64,000 nucleotides of DNA from Serratia sp. FDAARGOS_506 (GCF_003812745.1 NZ_CP033831.1:1674001-1738000); one strand, 5' to 3'. Numbered from the stretch's first letter, positions 16,929 to 26,686 are shown. The notes: generated by a model from the letters alone, not told the origin. Numbers and translations are program-made.

Positions 16929-18186
16929 CGTAGTGGTGATTGGCGGCGGCCTGGCGGGCCTGAGCTGCGCCATTGCCGTGGCCGAACAGGGCAAGCGCTG
17001 TGCGGTGGTTAGTTCCGGCCAGAGCGCGCTCTATTTCTCCTCCGGTTCGCTCGATCTGCTGGCAAGATTGCCGGATGGCACGCCGGTCGAGATGCCGCTG
17101 GCTGCGTTACCGCAGCTGGCGCAGCAGGCGCCGCAGCATCCGTATGCCCTGATCGGGCCCGGCCGGGTAGCGGCGCTGTCCGCCGCCGCACAGCGGCTGC
17201 TGGAGCGCTGTGGGCTGAACCTGCAGGGCGAGGGCGCCAACAACCACCTGCGCATTACGCCGCTGGGCACGCGCCGCGCCACCTGGCTCAGCCCGCAGGC
17301 GATCCCGACGCTGCCGCTGACCGGCCAACTGCCGTGGCGGCGCATTGCGGTGATTGGCATCGAGGGTTTCCTCGACTTCCAACCGCAGATGGCCGCCGAT
17401 TCTCTGAGCCGTGAGCTCGGCGTAGAGACGGAAGTGGCCTATTTGCACATGCCGGCGTTGGACAGATTGCGCAATAACCCCAGCGAGTTCCGCGCGGTGA
17501 ACATCGCCCGGGTTCTGGATTTGATGGAAAGCCTGCCGCCGATGGCTGAGGAGCTGAGACGACTGGCGGGCGAGGCCGACGCGCTCTTCCTGCCGGCCTG
17601 TCTGGGATTGGAGGACGACGCGTCGCTGGCGGTACTGCAGGATGCGGTTGGCAAACCGATCCGGCTGTTGCCGACGCTGCCGCCTTCGGTGCCCGGCATG
17701 CGCTTGCATCAGGCGCTGCGGCGGCGTTTCCAACAGCTGGGCGGCGTTTTCATGCCGGGCGACAGTGTGCTGCGTGCCGAGTGCGAAGCCGGCCGCGTTA
17801 CCGGCCTGTATACCCGCAACCATGGCGATATTCCGCTGCGGGCGCAACAGGTCGTGCTGGCCAGCGGCAGCTTCTTCAGCAACGGACTGGTGGCGGGTTT
17901 CGACGGCGTGCGTGAGCCGATCTTCGGACTGGACGTACACAGCCGCGCGAATCGCGCTGACTGGAGCCGGCGCGAGCTGTTCGCGCCGCAGCCTTATCTG
18001 CAGTTTGGTGTGCGCACCGACGGCAGGCTGCGGGCGATGAAGCAGGGAATGGCGTTCGACAATCTGTACGCCATCGGCGCGGTCGCAGGCGGCTACGATC
18101 CGCTGCAGCAGGGCTGTGGCGCCGGCGTGTCATTGATCGGTGCGCTGCACGTCGCGCAGCAGATCGCCGCGGAGGAAAACGCATGA
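16918..18186 (+). CDS. glpB: Anaerobic glycerol-3-phosphate dehydrogenase, subunit B
   Basis: This 422-residue flavoprotein subunit has the N-terminal Rossmann motif VVVIGGGLAGLSCAIAVAEQG, a conserved QSALYFSSGSLDLL, RNNPSEFRAVNIAR in the middle, and the C-terminal GAVAGGYDPLQQGCGAGVS. The start is ATG 16918, because AGGAGG lies six bases upstream; ATG 16915 directly before it would be too close. It overlaps glpA and is followed by glpC with a 4-base overlap, so the three genes form one translationally coupled operon. Confidence 0.95.
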   Translation: MRFDVVVIGGGLAGLSCAIAVAEQGKRCAVVSSGQSALYFSSGSLDLLARLPDGTPVEMPLAALPQLAQQAPQHPYALIGPGRVAALSAAAQRLLERCGLNLQGEGANNHLRITPLGTRRATWLSPQAIPTLPLTGQLPWRRIAVIGIEGFLDFQPQMAADSLSRELGVETEVAYLHMPALDRLRNNPSEFRAVNIARVLDLMESLPPMAEELRRLAGEADALFLPACLGLEDDASLAVLQDAVGKPIRLLPTLPPSVPGMRLHQALRRRFQQLGGVFMPGDSVLRAECEAGRVTGLYTRNHGDIPLRAQQVVLASGSFFSNGLVAGFDGVREPIFGLDVHSRANRADWSRRELFAPQPYLQFGVRTDGRLRAMKQGMAFDNLYAIGAVAGGYDPLQQGCGAGVSLIGALHVAQQIAAEENA

Positions 18187-19382
18187 GCCTGCATCAGGAC
18201 CACAGCTTTGAAAGCTGCATCAAATGCACCGTCTGCACCACCTATTGCCCGGTCGCCAAAGTGAACCCGCTCTATCCGGGGCCAAAACAGGCGGGGCCGG
18301 ACGGTGAGCGGCTGCGGTTGAAAGATCCGGCGCTGTACGACGAAGCGCTGAAATACTGCACCAACTGCAAACGTTGTGAAGTGGCCTGCCCGTCCGATGT
18401 CAAAATCGGCGACATCATTCAGCGCGCCCGTGCCGACTTCGCTCAGAGCAAGCCGACGCTGCGCGACGCCATTCTCAGCCACACCGACATCATGGGCTCG
18501 CTGTCGACGCCGTTCGCACCGATCGTCAATGCCGCTACCGGGCTGAAACCGGTGCGCAAGCTGCTGGACAAGGCGCTGAAGATCGATCACCGTCGCGAAC
18601 TGCCGAAATACTCGTTCGGCACCTTCCGCCGCTGGTACCGGCAACAGGCGCAGGCTCAGCAGCGTTATGCCGAGCAGGTGGCGTTTTTCCACGGCTGCTT
18701 CGTCAACTATAACCATCCGCAGCTGGGCAAGGATTTGATCCGAGTGTTCAATGCGCTGGATATCGGTGTGCAGCTGCTGAAACGCGAGAAATGCTGCGGC
18801 GTACCGCTGATCGCCAACGGGTTTATCGAGCAGGCCAAAAAGCAGGCCAGGGTAAACGCCGAGTCGCTGCATGAAACGGTGCTGGAGCGCGGTATTCCGG
18901 TGGTCGCGACCTCATCGAGCTGTACTTTCACCCTGCGCGACGAATACCCTCATCTGCTGGACGTGGACACCACCCCGGTGCGCGATCGGGTGGAGCTGGC
19001 GACGCGTTATCTCTACCGCCTGATCAATCAGGGGCGCAGCCTGCCGCTCAAGCGCACGCCGCTGCGGGTGGCTTATCACACGCCTTGCCATATGGAGAAG
19101 ATGGGCTGGACGGCCTACACCCTGGAGCTGCTGCGGCAGATACCGGGGCTGGAGCTGGTGGTGCTGGATTCGCAGTGCTGCGGCATCGCCGGCACTTACG
19201 GGTTCAAATCGGAGAACTACGCCACTTCGCAAGGCATCGGCGCACCGCTGTTCCGGCAGATAGAAGAAAGCGGGGTGGATCTGGTGGTGACCGACTGCGA
19301 GACCTGCAAATGGCAGATAGAAATGTCCACCAGCAAGCGCTGCGAACATCCGATCACCCTGCTGGCGCAGGCGCTGGCATAA
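18183..19382 (+). CDS. glpC: Anaerobic glycerol-3-phosphate dehydrogenase, subunit C
   Basis: This 399-residue iron-sulfur membrane-anchor subunit has two N-terminal [4Fe-4S] motifs, CIKCTVCTTYCPV (near residue 12) and CTNCKRCEVACPS (near residue 60). Two cysteine-rich CCG domains follow: FHGCFVNYNHPQ with EKCCGVP, and YHTPCHMEKMG with DSQCCGIAGTYG. It accepts electrons from GlpAB and reduces menaquinone. It overlaps glpB by 4 bases (ATGA) and ends at a strong hairpin. Confidence 0.96.
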   Translation: MSLHQDHSFESCIKCTVCTTYCPVAKVNPLYPGPKQAGPDGERLRLKDPALYDEALKYCTNCKRCEVACPSDVKIGDIIQRARADFAQSKPTLRDAILSHTDIMGSLSTPFAPIVNAATGLKPVRKLLDKALKIDHRRELPKYSFGTFRRWYRQQAQAQQRYAEQVAFFHGCFVNYNHPQLGKDLIRVFNALDIGVQLLKREKCCGVPLIANGFIEQAKKQARVNAESLHETVLERGIPVVATSSSCTFTLRDEYPHLLDVDTTPVRDRVELATRYLYRLINQGRSLPLKRTPLRVAYHTPCHMEKMGWTAYTLELLRQIPGLELVVLDSQCCGIAGTYGFKSENYATSQGIGAPLFRQIEESGVDLVVTDCETCKWQIEMSTSKRCEHPITLLAQALA

Positions 19383-19387
19383 AAACC

Positions 19388-19410
19388 AAGGGCCGGCAAG
19401 CCGGCCCTTT
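19388..19410. terminator. Terminator between glpC and dcrB
   Basis: AAGGGCCGGC pairs perfectly with GCCGGCCCTT over a 2-base gap, followed by a short T run. It lies 6 bases after glpC and 7 bases before the convergent dcrB stop, so it probably serves both. Confidence 0.75.
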
Positions 19411-19416
19411 GTGGGA

Positions 19417-19980
19417 TTACTGCTTCAGCTTCAGGGTAGAGATGATGCCTTCGGCTTCGGTCTGCGCCTGCTGCTGATTGTCCGCCGGCAGCGTCACCTG
19501 AATGGTCAGCATGTTGTTGTTCAGCGAGCCGATCAGGACGGAGGAATAGGCTTTTTCGCCGCCGCTGGTGATAATGCTGTCCAGCTGACGCAGCGGCACG
19601 CCGTTGACGTCGAGCGCCTTGTTGGTGATCACCTGCAGGTTGGCGTCACGCGCGCGCTGGGTATTCTCCAGGCGCTTGGCCAGGGTCTCCAGGCTGTCGG
19701 CGGTCTTGTCGCCCAGGATCACGATCACCGCGCGCTGGCCGGTGCTGTCTGCGTAAACATGCATGTTGTTGGCCTGGTTGCCCAGCTTGCCGCTCTGATC
19801 CGCCATGCCGACCGGCAGGGTGAACGCCAGTTTGCCGTCCAGCAGGCTCACCTGCTGCCCGGCCGGCACGCTGGCCGCCGCGCCGTCAGGTGCTGCCTTG
19901 GTGTCTTTGGTGTTGCCGTCGCAGGCCGCGAGGCCAAGCGCCAGCAGGCTGATACCCATCAATTTCGCTACTTTACGCAT
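19417..19980 (-). CDS. dcrB: DcrB-family lipoprotein
   Basis: This 187-residue lipoprotein has a signal peptide ending in LGLAAC, so Cys20 would be lipidated. The remainder matches DcrB, with LLDGKLAFTLP, DQSGKLGNQANNMHVYAD and QLDSIITSGGEKAYSS conserved. E. coli DcrB is needed for phage C1 and C6 adsorption or DNA entry and is linked to envelope maintenance. It lies next to yhhQ in E. coli, but here a GNAT gene is interposed. Confidence 0.92.
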   Translation of the reverse strand: MRKVAKLMGISLLALGLAACDGNTKDTKAAPDGAAASVPAGQQVSLLDGKLAFTLPVGMADQSGKLGNQANNMHVYADSTGQRAVIVILGDKTADSLETLAKRLENTQRARDANLQVITNKALDVNGVPLRQLDSIITSGGEKAYSSVLIGSLNNNMLTIQVTLPADNQQQAQTEAEGIISTLKLKQ

Positions 19981-20060
19981 CGGGCTTCCTTCTTCCTTTC
20001 CGGTAGGGATTTACTGTCGTATCGCAACCTATTCCAGGTTGAAATGCAAGGCAGATGTTG

Positions 20061-20495
20061 TCACAAGTTTTTTTCCAGTAATAGCCGATAATCAGCCACT
20101 TCGCCTTTCTTTTCCAGCTGAACAATCTGATAGTGGTGAGTGAGCAGCATCGTCAGCATGGCGCGGAACCGGTTACGGGTTTTGACCGTCAGCTGGCGAT
20201 AGCCTTGCGCCCGCGCCCAGCATTCCTGTTCGGCCAACAGCGCCTGCGCCACGCCGTGGCGACGAAATGCCGGCAGCACGCCGCCCAACCAGCTGTAAAA
20301 CACCGTTTCCCGTTGTTGATAACCGAGCTTGAAACCGGCCGGCTGCCCGTCGATTTCGGCGATCAACAGGCTGGCGGGAGCGGCACCGATGCGCCGCTGC
20401 AGATCGGCCAGGCTATGCAGGCCGCCGAATTCGGGGATGCGTTGGTACAGGCGGTGGATTTCTTCGAGCGTGGCGGTGCGAACGATTGGGGTCAT
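20061..20495 (-). CDS. GNAT-family N-acetyltransferase
   Basis: This 144-residue protein has the acetyl-CoA-binding signature WLGGVLPAFRRHGVAQALLAEQE (R-x-x-G-x-A type) near residue 73, followed by GYRQLTVKTRNRFRAMLTMLL. The acceptor substrate cannot be inferred. The start is ATG 20495 (MTPIVRTATLEEI); an in-frame ATG at 20534 would add a hydrophobic, unlikely extension. It lies 42 bases after yhhQ on the same strand and may be co-transcribed from the yhhQ leader. E. coli has no gene at this point. Confidence 0.8.
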   Translation of the reverse strand: MTPIVRTATLEEIHRLYQRIPEFGGLHSLADLQRRIGAAPASLLIAEIDGQPAGFKLGYQQRETVFYSWLGGVLPAFRRHGVAQALLAEQECWARAQGYRQLTVKTRNRFRAMLTMLLTHHYQIVQLEKKGEVADYRLLLEKNL

Positions 20496-20537
20496 GGGCG
20501 GCCTCCAAAGGATTAGGGCCGCCCAGAATAACACGGC

Positions 20538-21197
20538 TCAGCCCGGCTGCAGGCTGCCGCTGCGCGCCGCGATGCGTTTGAGCAACATGTTCAGCAACAC
20601 GCCGTACATCGGCAGGAAGAACAGCAGGCAGATCATCACCTTGAAGCTGTAATCTACCAGCGCGATCTCCACCCAGTTGTTGGCCATGAAGGGATCGCTG
20701 CTCTTGTAGAAGGCGATGAAGAAGAACGCCAGCGTATCGCTGATGTTGCCGAAGAACATCGCCGCCGCCGGCGCCACCCACCAGGCGCTGCGTTGACGCA
20801 GGCGGTTGAAGACGTGAACGTCGAGGATTTGGCCGAGCACGTAGGCCATAAAGCTGGCGACGGCGATGCGCGCCACGAACAGGTTAAAACTGCCCAGCGC
20901 CGCGAAGCCCTGCCATTCTCCCTGATAGGTGACGGTGGAGATCACGTAGGAGATGAACAGCGCCGGCACCATCACCGCCAGGATGATGCGTCGCGCCAGC
21001 GGCGCGCCGAAAATGCGCACGGTCAGATCGGTCGCGAGGAAGATGAACGGGAAGGTAAAGGCGCCCCAGGTGGTATGGAAGCCGAAAACGGTGATCGGCA
21101 ACTGTACCAGGTAGTTGCTGGAGGTAATGATGGCGATATGAAACAGCGAAAGCCAGACCAACGCGGTGAAGCGCTGCTGTGCGGTAAACGAATACAT
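20538..21197 (-). CDS. yhhQ: Queuosine precursor transporter YhhQ
   Basis: This 219-residue inner-membrane protein has about six helices. It matches the YhhQ/COG1738 family of 7-cyano-7-deazaguanine and 7-aminomethyl-7-deazaguanine uptake carriers. Landmarks are TTWGAFTFPFIFLATDLTVRI, AYVLGQILDVHVFNRLRQ and FFGNISDTLAFFFIAF. It would salvage preQ0/preQ1 for tRNA queuosine. The 37 bases before its ATG look like a preQ1-I riboswitch that overlaps the ribosome binding site. It is divergent from tusA. Confidence 0.92.
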   Translation of the reverse strand: MYSFTAQQRFTALVWLSLFHIAIITSSNYLVQLPITVFGFHTTWGAFTFPFIFLATDLTVRIFGAPLARRIILAVMVPALFISYVISTVTYQGEWQGFAALGSFNLFVARIAVASFMAYVLGQILDVHVFNRLRQRSAWWVAPAAAMFFGNISDTLAFFFIAFYKSSDPFMANNWVEIALVDYSFKVMICLLFFLPMYGVLLNMLLKRIAARSGSLQPG

Positions 21198-21200
21198 ATT

Positions 21201-21237
21201 GTAGCCTTTTTAGCAGTGGGGTGAGGGAACCCAGTGT
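21201..21237 (-). promoter_or_regulatory. Candidate preQ1-I riboswitch in the yhhQ leader
   Basis: On the minus strand the leader reads CACTGGGTTCCCTCAC, then CCCACTGC, then TAAAAAGGCTAC, then the ATG. This fits the preQ1-I plan: a P1 stem (TGGG with CCCA, extended by CA/TG across one C-C mismatch), a GGTTC loop start, an A-rich TAAAAA tail, and loop CCT able to pair with AGG of the Shine-Dalgarno sequence. Because YhhQ imports preQ0/preQ1, feedback by ligand-induced sequestration of the ribosome site makes sense. Length and pairing are family-like, but no covariance model was run. Confidence 0.6.
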
Positions 21238-21417
21238 GTCTTGTCAAAACAGCAAAAAACGCTGCGCGGCGGCATGATACGCGTTTGCGCAACCAATGCA
21301 ATGGTTAAATTTAACGCAAACGTTAACGCATCTTGCGCAGAAAAACTACCGGCGTAAACTAGGCGCTAATGAGATGCGGCGAGCGTTCGCCGATCGTTTT
21401 TGAACGAGAAAAATTGC

Positions 21418-21663
21418 ATGACTGACTTATTTGCCCAGGCAGACCAGACGCTCGACGCGTTGGGCCTGCGTTGCCCGGAACCGGTGATGATGGTGCGTAA
21501 AACCGTGCGCCATATGGACAACGGCGAAACGCTGCTGATTATCGCCGACGATCCGGCCACCACCCGCGATATTCCGGGCTTCTGCCGCTTTATGGAGCAC
21601 ACGCTGGTAGCGCAGGAGACCGAGCAGGTGCCATACCGTTATTTGCTGCGTAAAGGCGTATAA
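21418..21663 (+). CDS. tusA: Sulfurtransferase TusA
   Basis: This 81-residue protein accepts sulfur from IscS and passes it to TusBCD for 2-thiolation of tRNA mnm5s2U34. The active Cys19 is in [14 protein letters not shown], and [17 protein letters not shown] is conserved. The start is ATG 21418 (MTDLFAQ), as in E. coli; an upstream in-frame codon (21400) has no family support. It is divergent from yhhQ and convergent with zntA. Confidence 0.96.
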   Translation: MTDLFAQADQTLDALGLRCPEPVMMVRKTVRHMDNGETLLIIADDPATTRDIPGFCRFMEHTLVAQETEQVPYRYLLRKGV

Positions 21664-21714
21664 CGGCGACAAGGTCGTGTTGATGAAGGAAAAGTCTTTT
21701 TCCCCGAAATGACA

Positions 21715-21738
21715 ACGGGCGCGGTATGCCGCGCCCGT
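21715..21738. terminator. Hairpin between tusA and zntA
   Basis: A perfect 10-bp stem (ACGGGCGCGG/CCGCGCCCGT) with a TATG loop lies between the convergent ends of tusA and zntA. It has no long T tract on either strand. Confidence 0.5.
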
Positions 21739-21752
21739 ATTGGTTTCCGAAC

Positions 21753-24068
21753 TTAGCTGCGCTTTTTCAACAGCCGCAGCGCGTTGGCGGTGACCAGCGC
21801 GGTGGCGCCGGAGTCGGCCAGCACCGCCAGCCACAAACCGGTCAGCCCCAGCAGGCTGGTGATCAGGAAGACCCCCTTCAGCCCCAATGCGATGGTGATG
21901 TTTTGCCGGATATTGGCGTGGGTGGCGCGCGAGATGCGGATCATCTCCGCGACGCCCACCAGCCGGTTGTGGGTCAGGGCGGCGTCGGCGGTTTCCAATG
22001 CCACGTCGGTGCCGCTGCCCATGGCGATGCCGATGCTGGAGGCCTTCATCGCCGGGGCGTCGTTGATCCCGTCGCCGATCATCGCCGTCGGGCGCAGTTC
22101 GCTCAGTTCGGTAACCGCGCTGACCTTATCTTCCGGCAGCAGACCGGCGCGATAGTCGAGGCCCAGCTCGCCGGCGATCGCTGCGGCGGCGCGCGGGTTG
22201 TCGCCGGTCAGCATCACGCCGCGAATACCCAGCGCGTTCAGTTCGGCTATCGCCTGTTTGGCGTCGCCGCGCAGCGTATCGCGCAGCGCCAGCAAGCCGA
22301 TGGGCGCGCCGTCTTCCAGCACCACCACCGCCGTTTTACCGGCGTTTTCCAGCTTGTCTACCTGACTCTGCCATTGGGCGTCGAGCAGGCCCGGTGCCAG
22401 CTTGCCCGGCGCGCTGATCAGCACGGTCTTGCCGTCCACGATCCCTTCCACGCCGACGCCGGCCAGCGCGCGGCGCGCCTGCGCCAGCGGCAGCTCAGCC
22501 CCGTTTTCGGCGGCGCGGTTGATGATCGCCTGCGCCAGCGGGTGATGTGAACCGGCTTCCACCGCCGCGGCAAGCTGCAGCAGCCGTTGTTCGGTGAGCG
22601 TGCCGATCGGCAGCACGTCGGTCACCGTCGGCTTGCCTTCGGTCAGGGTACCGGTTTTATCGAAGGCGATGGTTTGCACCTGCCCCAGTTGTTCCAGCGC
22701 CGCGCCGCCTTTAATCAGCGCACCGCGCCGCGTGGCAGCCGCCAGTCCGGATGTGATGGCCGCCGGAGTCGAGATCACCAGCGCGCATGGGCAGCCGATC
22801 AGCAGCAGCGTCAGACCGCGATAGATCCAGGTATCCCAAGGCTGCGAGAACAGCAGCGGCGGCAGCAGGATCACCGCGACGGCCAGCAGCATAATGGCCG
22901 GGGTGTAATAGCGACTGAAGCGATCGAGGAAGCGTTCGATCGGCGCGCGGCGCTCTTCAGCTTCTTCGATCAGTTGCAGAATGCGGTCGATGGCGTTTTT
23001 GCCGGGCTCGGAGATCACCTTCATCTGTGCCGCCTGATCGACGGACAGGCTGCCGGCGGCCACTTTCTCGCCCTGTTGGCGCTCGACCGGCACCGATTCG
23101 CCGGTCAGGGCGCTTTCGTCGAAGCTGGCGAACGGATTGAGCAGCTCGGCGTCGGCTGGCAGGCGTCCGCCGGGTGCGATTTCTATCACATCGCCAGGGC
23201 GCAGACTGGCGACCGGCACGCGTTTGCGTTCCGTGCCTTGCAGCAGCAGCGCATCTTCCGGCACCAGCTCCATCAGCGCCGTCACGCCGCGCCGCGCGCG
23301 GTTGGCGGCGTAGGACTCCAGCAGTTCGCCGACCATAAACAGCAGCAGCACCATCGCCGCCTCGGCGGTGGCGCCGATGAACAGCGCACCGATGGCCGCG
23401 ACGCTCATCAGCGTTTCGATAGCGAACGGCGTGCCGGAACGAATCAACCGCAGCGCCTTGGTGGCGACCGGTGCCAATCCGACCAGCGTGGTGGCGATAA
23501 AGGCGATGCGGCCCAGCTCCGGGTTAACTCGATCCAGCACCCAACTGACGACCATCAGGGTGGTTAATAGCAGCAGCGGTGCGAATTCGCCGAAACGTGA
23601 GGTTTTCGGCGCGGCGGCTTTGGTTGTCTGGGTGCCGAGCAGAGTAAAGCCGGCCTGGGCGACCGCGTCCTGGATCCGCAGGCTGATGTCGGACTGTGCG
23701 TCGACCACCAATTTCTCGGTGGCGAACAATACGCGCGCGCTGTCGACGCCAGGGAGTGCGGTGACGGCATTTTCGATTTTCTTGGCGCAGCTTGGGCAGT
23801 CCATACCGGTGACTTTCCAGCTGAAACGTTGGCTACCGGAAGGGGGAGCGGCGGCCAGCCTGTCGCTTTCCTCGTCCGGATCGTCGGGCGCGGCGGTGCA
23901 GCAACCGCTATCGCCATGATCGTGGTGGTGGGCGTGTTCGGCCTGTGCAGCGGCGTTTTTCGGTTCGCTGCTGCAGCCATGCTGAGTTTTGCTGTGGCTG
24001 TGGTTGCAGCCGCATCCGCCTTCGGCGTGGTGATGTTCCTGATGATTATGGTTGTGCTGATTGTGCAT
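21753..24068 (-). CDS. zntA: Zn(II)/Cd(II)/Pb(II)-exporting P1B-type ATPase ZntA
   Basis: This 771-residue inner-membrane efflux pump has, in order: a His/Cys-rich N-terminal tail (15 His and 5 Cys in the first 57 residues), a heavy-metal-associated domain with GMDCPSCAKK (Cys91, Cys94), six to eight membrane helices with the CPC ion motif (GCPCALVISTPA), the phosphorylation motif DKTGTLTEG, and the hinge GDGINDAPAMK. It is about 40 residues longer than E. coli ZntA, mostly from the His-rich tail. A ZntR-type promoter lies upstream. zntR itself is not in this window. Confidence 0.96.
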   Translation of the reverse strand: MHNQHNHNHQEHHHAEGGCGCNHSHSKTQHGCSSEPKNAAAQAEHAHHHDHGDSGCCTAAPDDPDEESDRLAAAPPSGSQRFSWKVTGMDCPSCAKKIENAVTALPGVDSARVLFATEKLVVDAQSDISLRIQDAVAQAGFTLLGTQTTKAAAPKTSRFGEFAPLLLLTTLMVVSWVLDRVNPELGRIAFIATTLVGLAPVATKALRLIRSGTPFAIETLMSVAAIGALFIGATAEAAMVLLLFMVGELLESYAANRARRGVTALMELVPEDALLLQGTERKRVPVASLRPGDVIEIAPGGRLPADAELLNPFASFDESALTGESVPVERQQGEKVAAGSLSVDQAAQMKVISEPGKNAIDRILQLIEEAEERRAPIERFLDRFSRYYTPAIMLLAVAVILLPPLLFSQPWDTWIYRGLTLLLIGCPCALVISTPAAITSGLAAATRRGALIKGGAALEQLGQVQTIAFDKTGTLTEGKPTVTDVLPIGTLTEQRLLQLAAAVEAGSHHPLAQAIINRAAENGAELPLAQARRALAGVGVEGIVDGKTVLISAPGKLAPGLLDAQWQSQVDKLENAGKTAVVVLEDGAPIGLLALRDTLRGDAKQAIAELNALGIRGVMLTGDNPRAAAAIAGELGLDYRAGLLPEDKVSAVTELSELRPTAMIGDGINDAPAMKASSIGIAMGSGTDVALETADAALTHNRLVGVAEMIRISRATHANIRQNITIALGLKGVFLITSLLGLTGLWLAVLADSGATALVTANALRLLKKRS

Positions 24069-24108
24069 AACGTCCCCCTTCGGGCTGTTAAACGGATTTA
24101 CTCAGCTG

Positions 24109-24140
24109 ACTCTACACCCTGGAGTCCACTCCAGAGTCAA
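24109..24140 (-). promoter_or_regulatory. ZntR-controlled zntA promoter (20-bp spacer)
   Basis: On the minus strand TTGACT (-35) and TAGAGT (-10) are separated by exactly 20 bases. The spacer holds an inverted repeat around CTGGAGTGGACTCCAG (palindrome about 24116-24137). A long 19-20 base spacer with an operator inside it is the hallmark of MerR-family activation, and the sequence resembles the E. coli zntA promoter. Confidence 0.85.
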
Positions 24141-24188
24141 GCCCCGGATGAGAATTATTGCTAACGGCGTTCGCACGTATAAAGGGGT

Positions 24189-24206
24189 ATTCATTCAATT
24201 ATGAAT
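24189..24206. repeat. Short inverted repeat in the zntA-serralysin gap
   Basis: ATTCAT and ATGAAT flank 6 bases in an AT-rich stretch. The 630-base gap (24069-24698) otherwise holds the zntA promoter, AT-rich DNA and the serralysin leader elements. I see no gene in it. Confidence 0.3.
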
Positions 24207-24553
24207 AATGCGAATTTTAATCTATAGGCTTTTCTTATCCCTTATTTGAGGGGAAAGGCTCACCGCCGTTAGTTTAAATAAGAAAATAATATTCCTATAG
24301 AAACTAAAAAATCGCCCGGCCTAATAATAAAGAGTTATTAATCTATAACGCTTTAGCAAAATTTACCTTTTCACCCACACCAAGCCAGCATGATTCGCTT
24401 GTGTCTGCAGGCCGCATTTCTATTGAAGTTTGGTGCCAACTTATCCTCATTAATTTTCATTTTTTTTGTAAATAAGGCGAAAAAGCAGCATAACAATCTT
24501 TCGTTAATCTAATAAATGGTCGATTATTTTATGTCCAGTTTTGTGGTCCTGCC

Positions 24554-24589
24554 TATAATTGGAATCGATTACCATTTTTAATGGTGATC
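24554..24589 (+). promoter_or_regulatory. Putative serralysin promoter -10 and 5'-terminal hairpin
   Basis: TATAAT is at 24554-24559, with no good -35 at the standard distance, suggesting an activator-dependent promoter. Eight bases later GATTACCATT (24567-24576) and AATGGTGATC (24580-24589) form a 10-bp stem with one G-U pair. Transcription would begin right at this hairpin, so the mRNA could carry a protective 5' stem-loop. The leader to the start codon is about 130 bases. Confidence 0.4.
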
Positions 24590-24668
24590 TTATTTGCTGA
24601 TATATATGCATTAATTCTACCTAACACACTGCCGGTAACGGCGCATAAGCCCCTTCCAGCAAGCTTAA

Positions 24669-26213
<1,545 letters not shown>

Positions 26214-26225
26214 CACAGTAACGAA

Positions 26226-26252
26226 ACGCCCGGCGCAGTATCGGCCGGGCGT
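26226..26252 (+). terminator. Hairpin between serralysin and inhibitor genes
   Basis: A 9-bp stem (ACGCCCGGC/GCCGGGCGT) with a 9-base loop lies 13 bases after the protease stop. It lacks a T tract. It probably limits read-through or stabilises the upstream mRNA, so the inhibitor is made in smaller amounts. Confidence 0.55.
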
Positions 26253-26268
26253 GATGCGGGAGCTCGGT

Positions 26269-26646
26269 ATGAAAGGTACTTTAACGCGCACCGCTCTGGC
26301 GGCGGGCGGCATGATGGTGACGAGTGCGGTCATGGCCGGCAGTTTGGCGCTGCCGACCGCGCAGTCGCTGGCGGGGCAATGGCAGGTTGCCGACAGCGAA
26401 CGGCAATGCCAAATCGAGTTTTTGGCAAATGAGCAAAGTGAGACCAACGGCTATCAGCTGGTGGATCGGCAACGTTGTCTGCAAAGCGTGTTTGCGGCCG
26501 AGGTGGTGGGCTGGCGCCCGGCGCCGGACGGCATCGCCCTGCTGCGGGCGGATGGCAGCACGCTGGCGTTCTTCTCGCGTGACGGCGATCTGTATCGCAA
26601 TCAGCTGGGGGCCGATGATGTCCTGACGTTGAAAGCGTTGGCTTGA
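26269..26646 (+). CDS. inh: Periplasmic serralysin inhibitor (Inh/I38 family)
   Basis: This 125-residue protein has a signal peptide (MKGTLTRTALAAGGMMVTSA, cleavage after VMA). The mature lipocalin-like domain has AGQWQVADSERQCQIEF and QRCLQSVF, whose two cysteines should form the conserved disulfide, then GWRPAPDGIALLRADGSTLAFFSRDGD. Family members insert their N-terminus into the active site of serralysins, protecting the periplasm. ATG 26269 has CGGGAGC upstream; in-frame ATG 26254 or GTG 26251 would start inside the hairpin. The position directly after the protease supports the pairing. Confidence 0.88.
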   Translation: MKGTLTRTALAAGGMMVTSAVMAGSLALPTAQSLAGQWQVADSERQCQIEFLANEQSETNGYQLVDRQRCLQSVFAAEVVGWRPAPDGIALLRADGSTLAFFSRDGDLYRNQLGADDVLTLKALA

Positions 26647-26654
26647 TGTGGAAA

Positions 26655-26676
26655 CGGGTTCGGCGTGCCGAACCCG
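26655..26676. terminator. Hairpin between inh and yhhN
   Basis: CGGGTTCGGC and GCCGAACCCG form a perfect 10-bp stem with a 2-base gap, between the convergent inh and yhhN genes. No T tract follows. Confidence 0.5.
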
Positions 26677-26686
26677 CGGCAGGGAG

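Noticed and set aside
15228-16994. 588-codon frame antisense to glpA
   Set aside because: Low-complexity composition, no family resemblance, and it covers an unmistakable glpA.
24147-24162. Possible Fur box (GATGAGAATTATTGC) upstream of zntA and serralysin
   Set aside because: It matches only part of the 19-bp Fur consensus and the symmetric half is missing.
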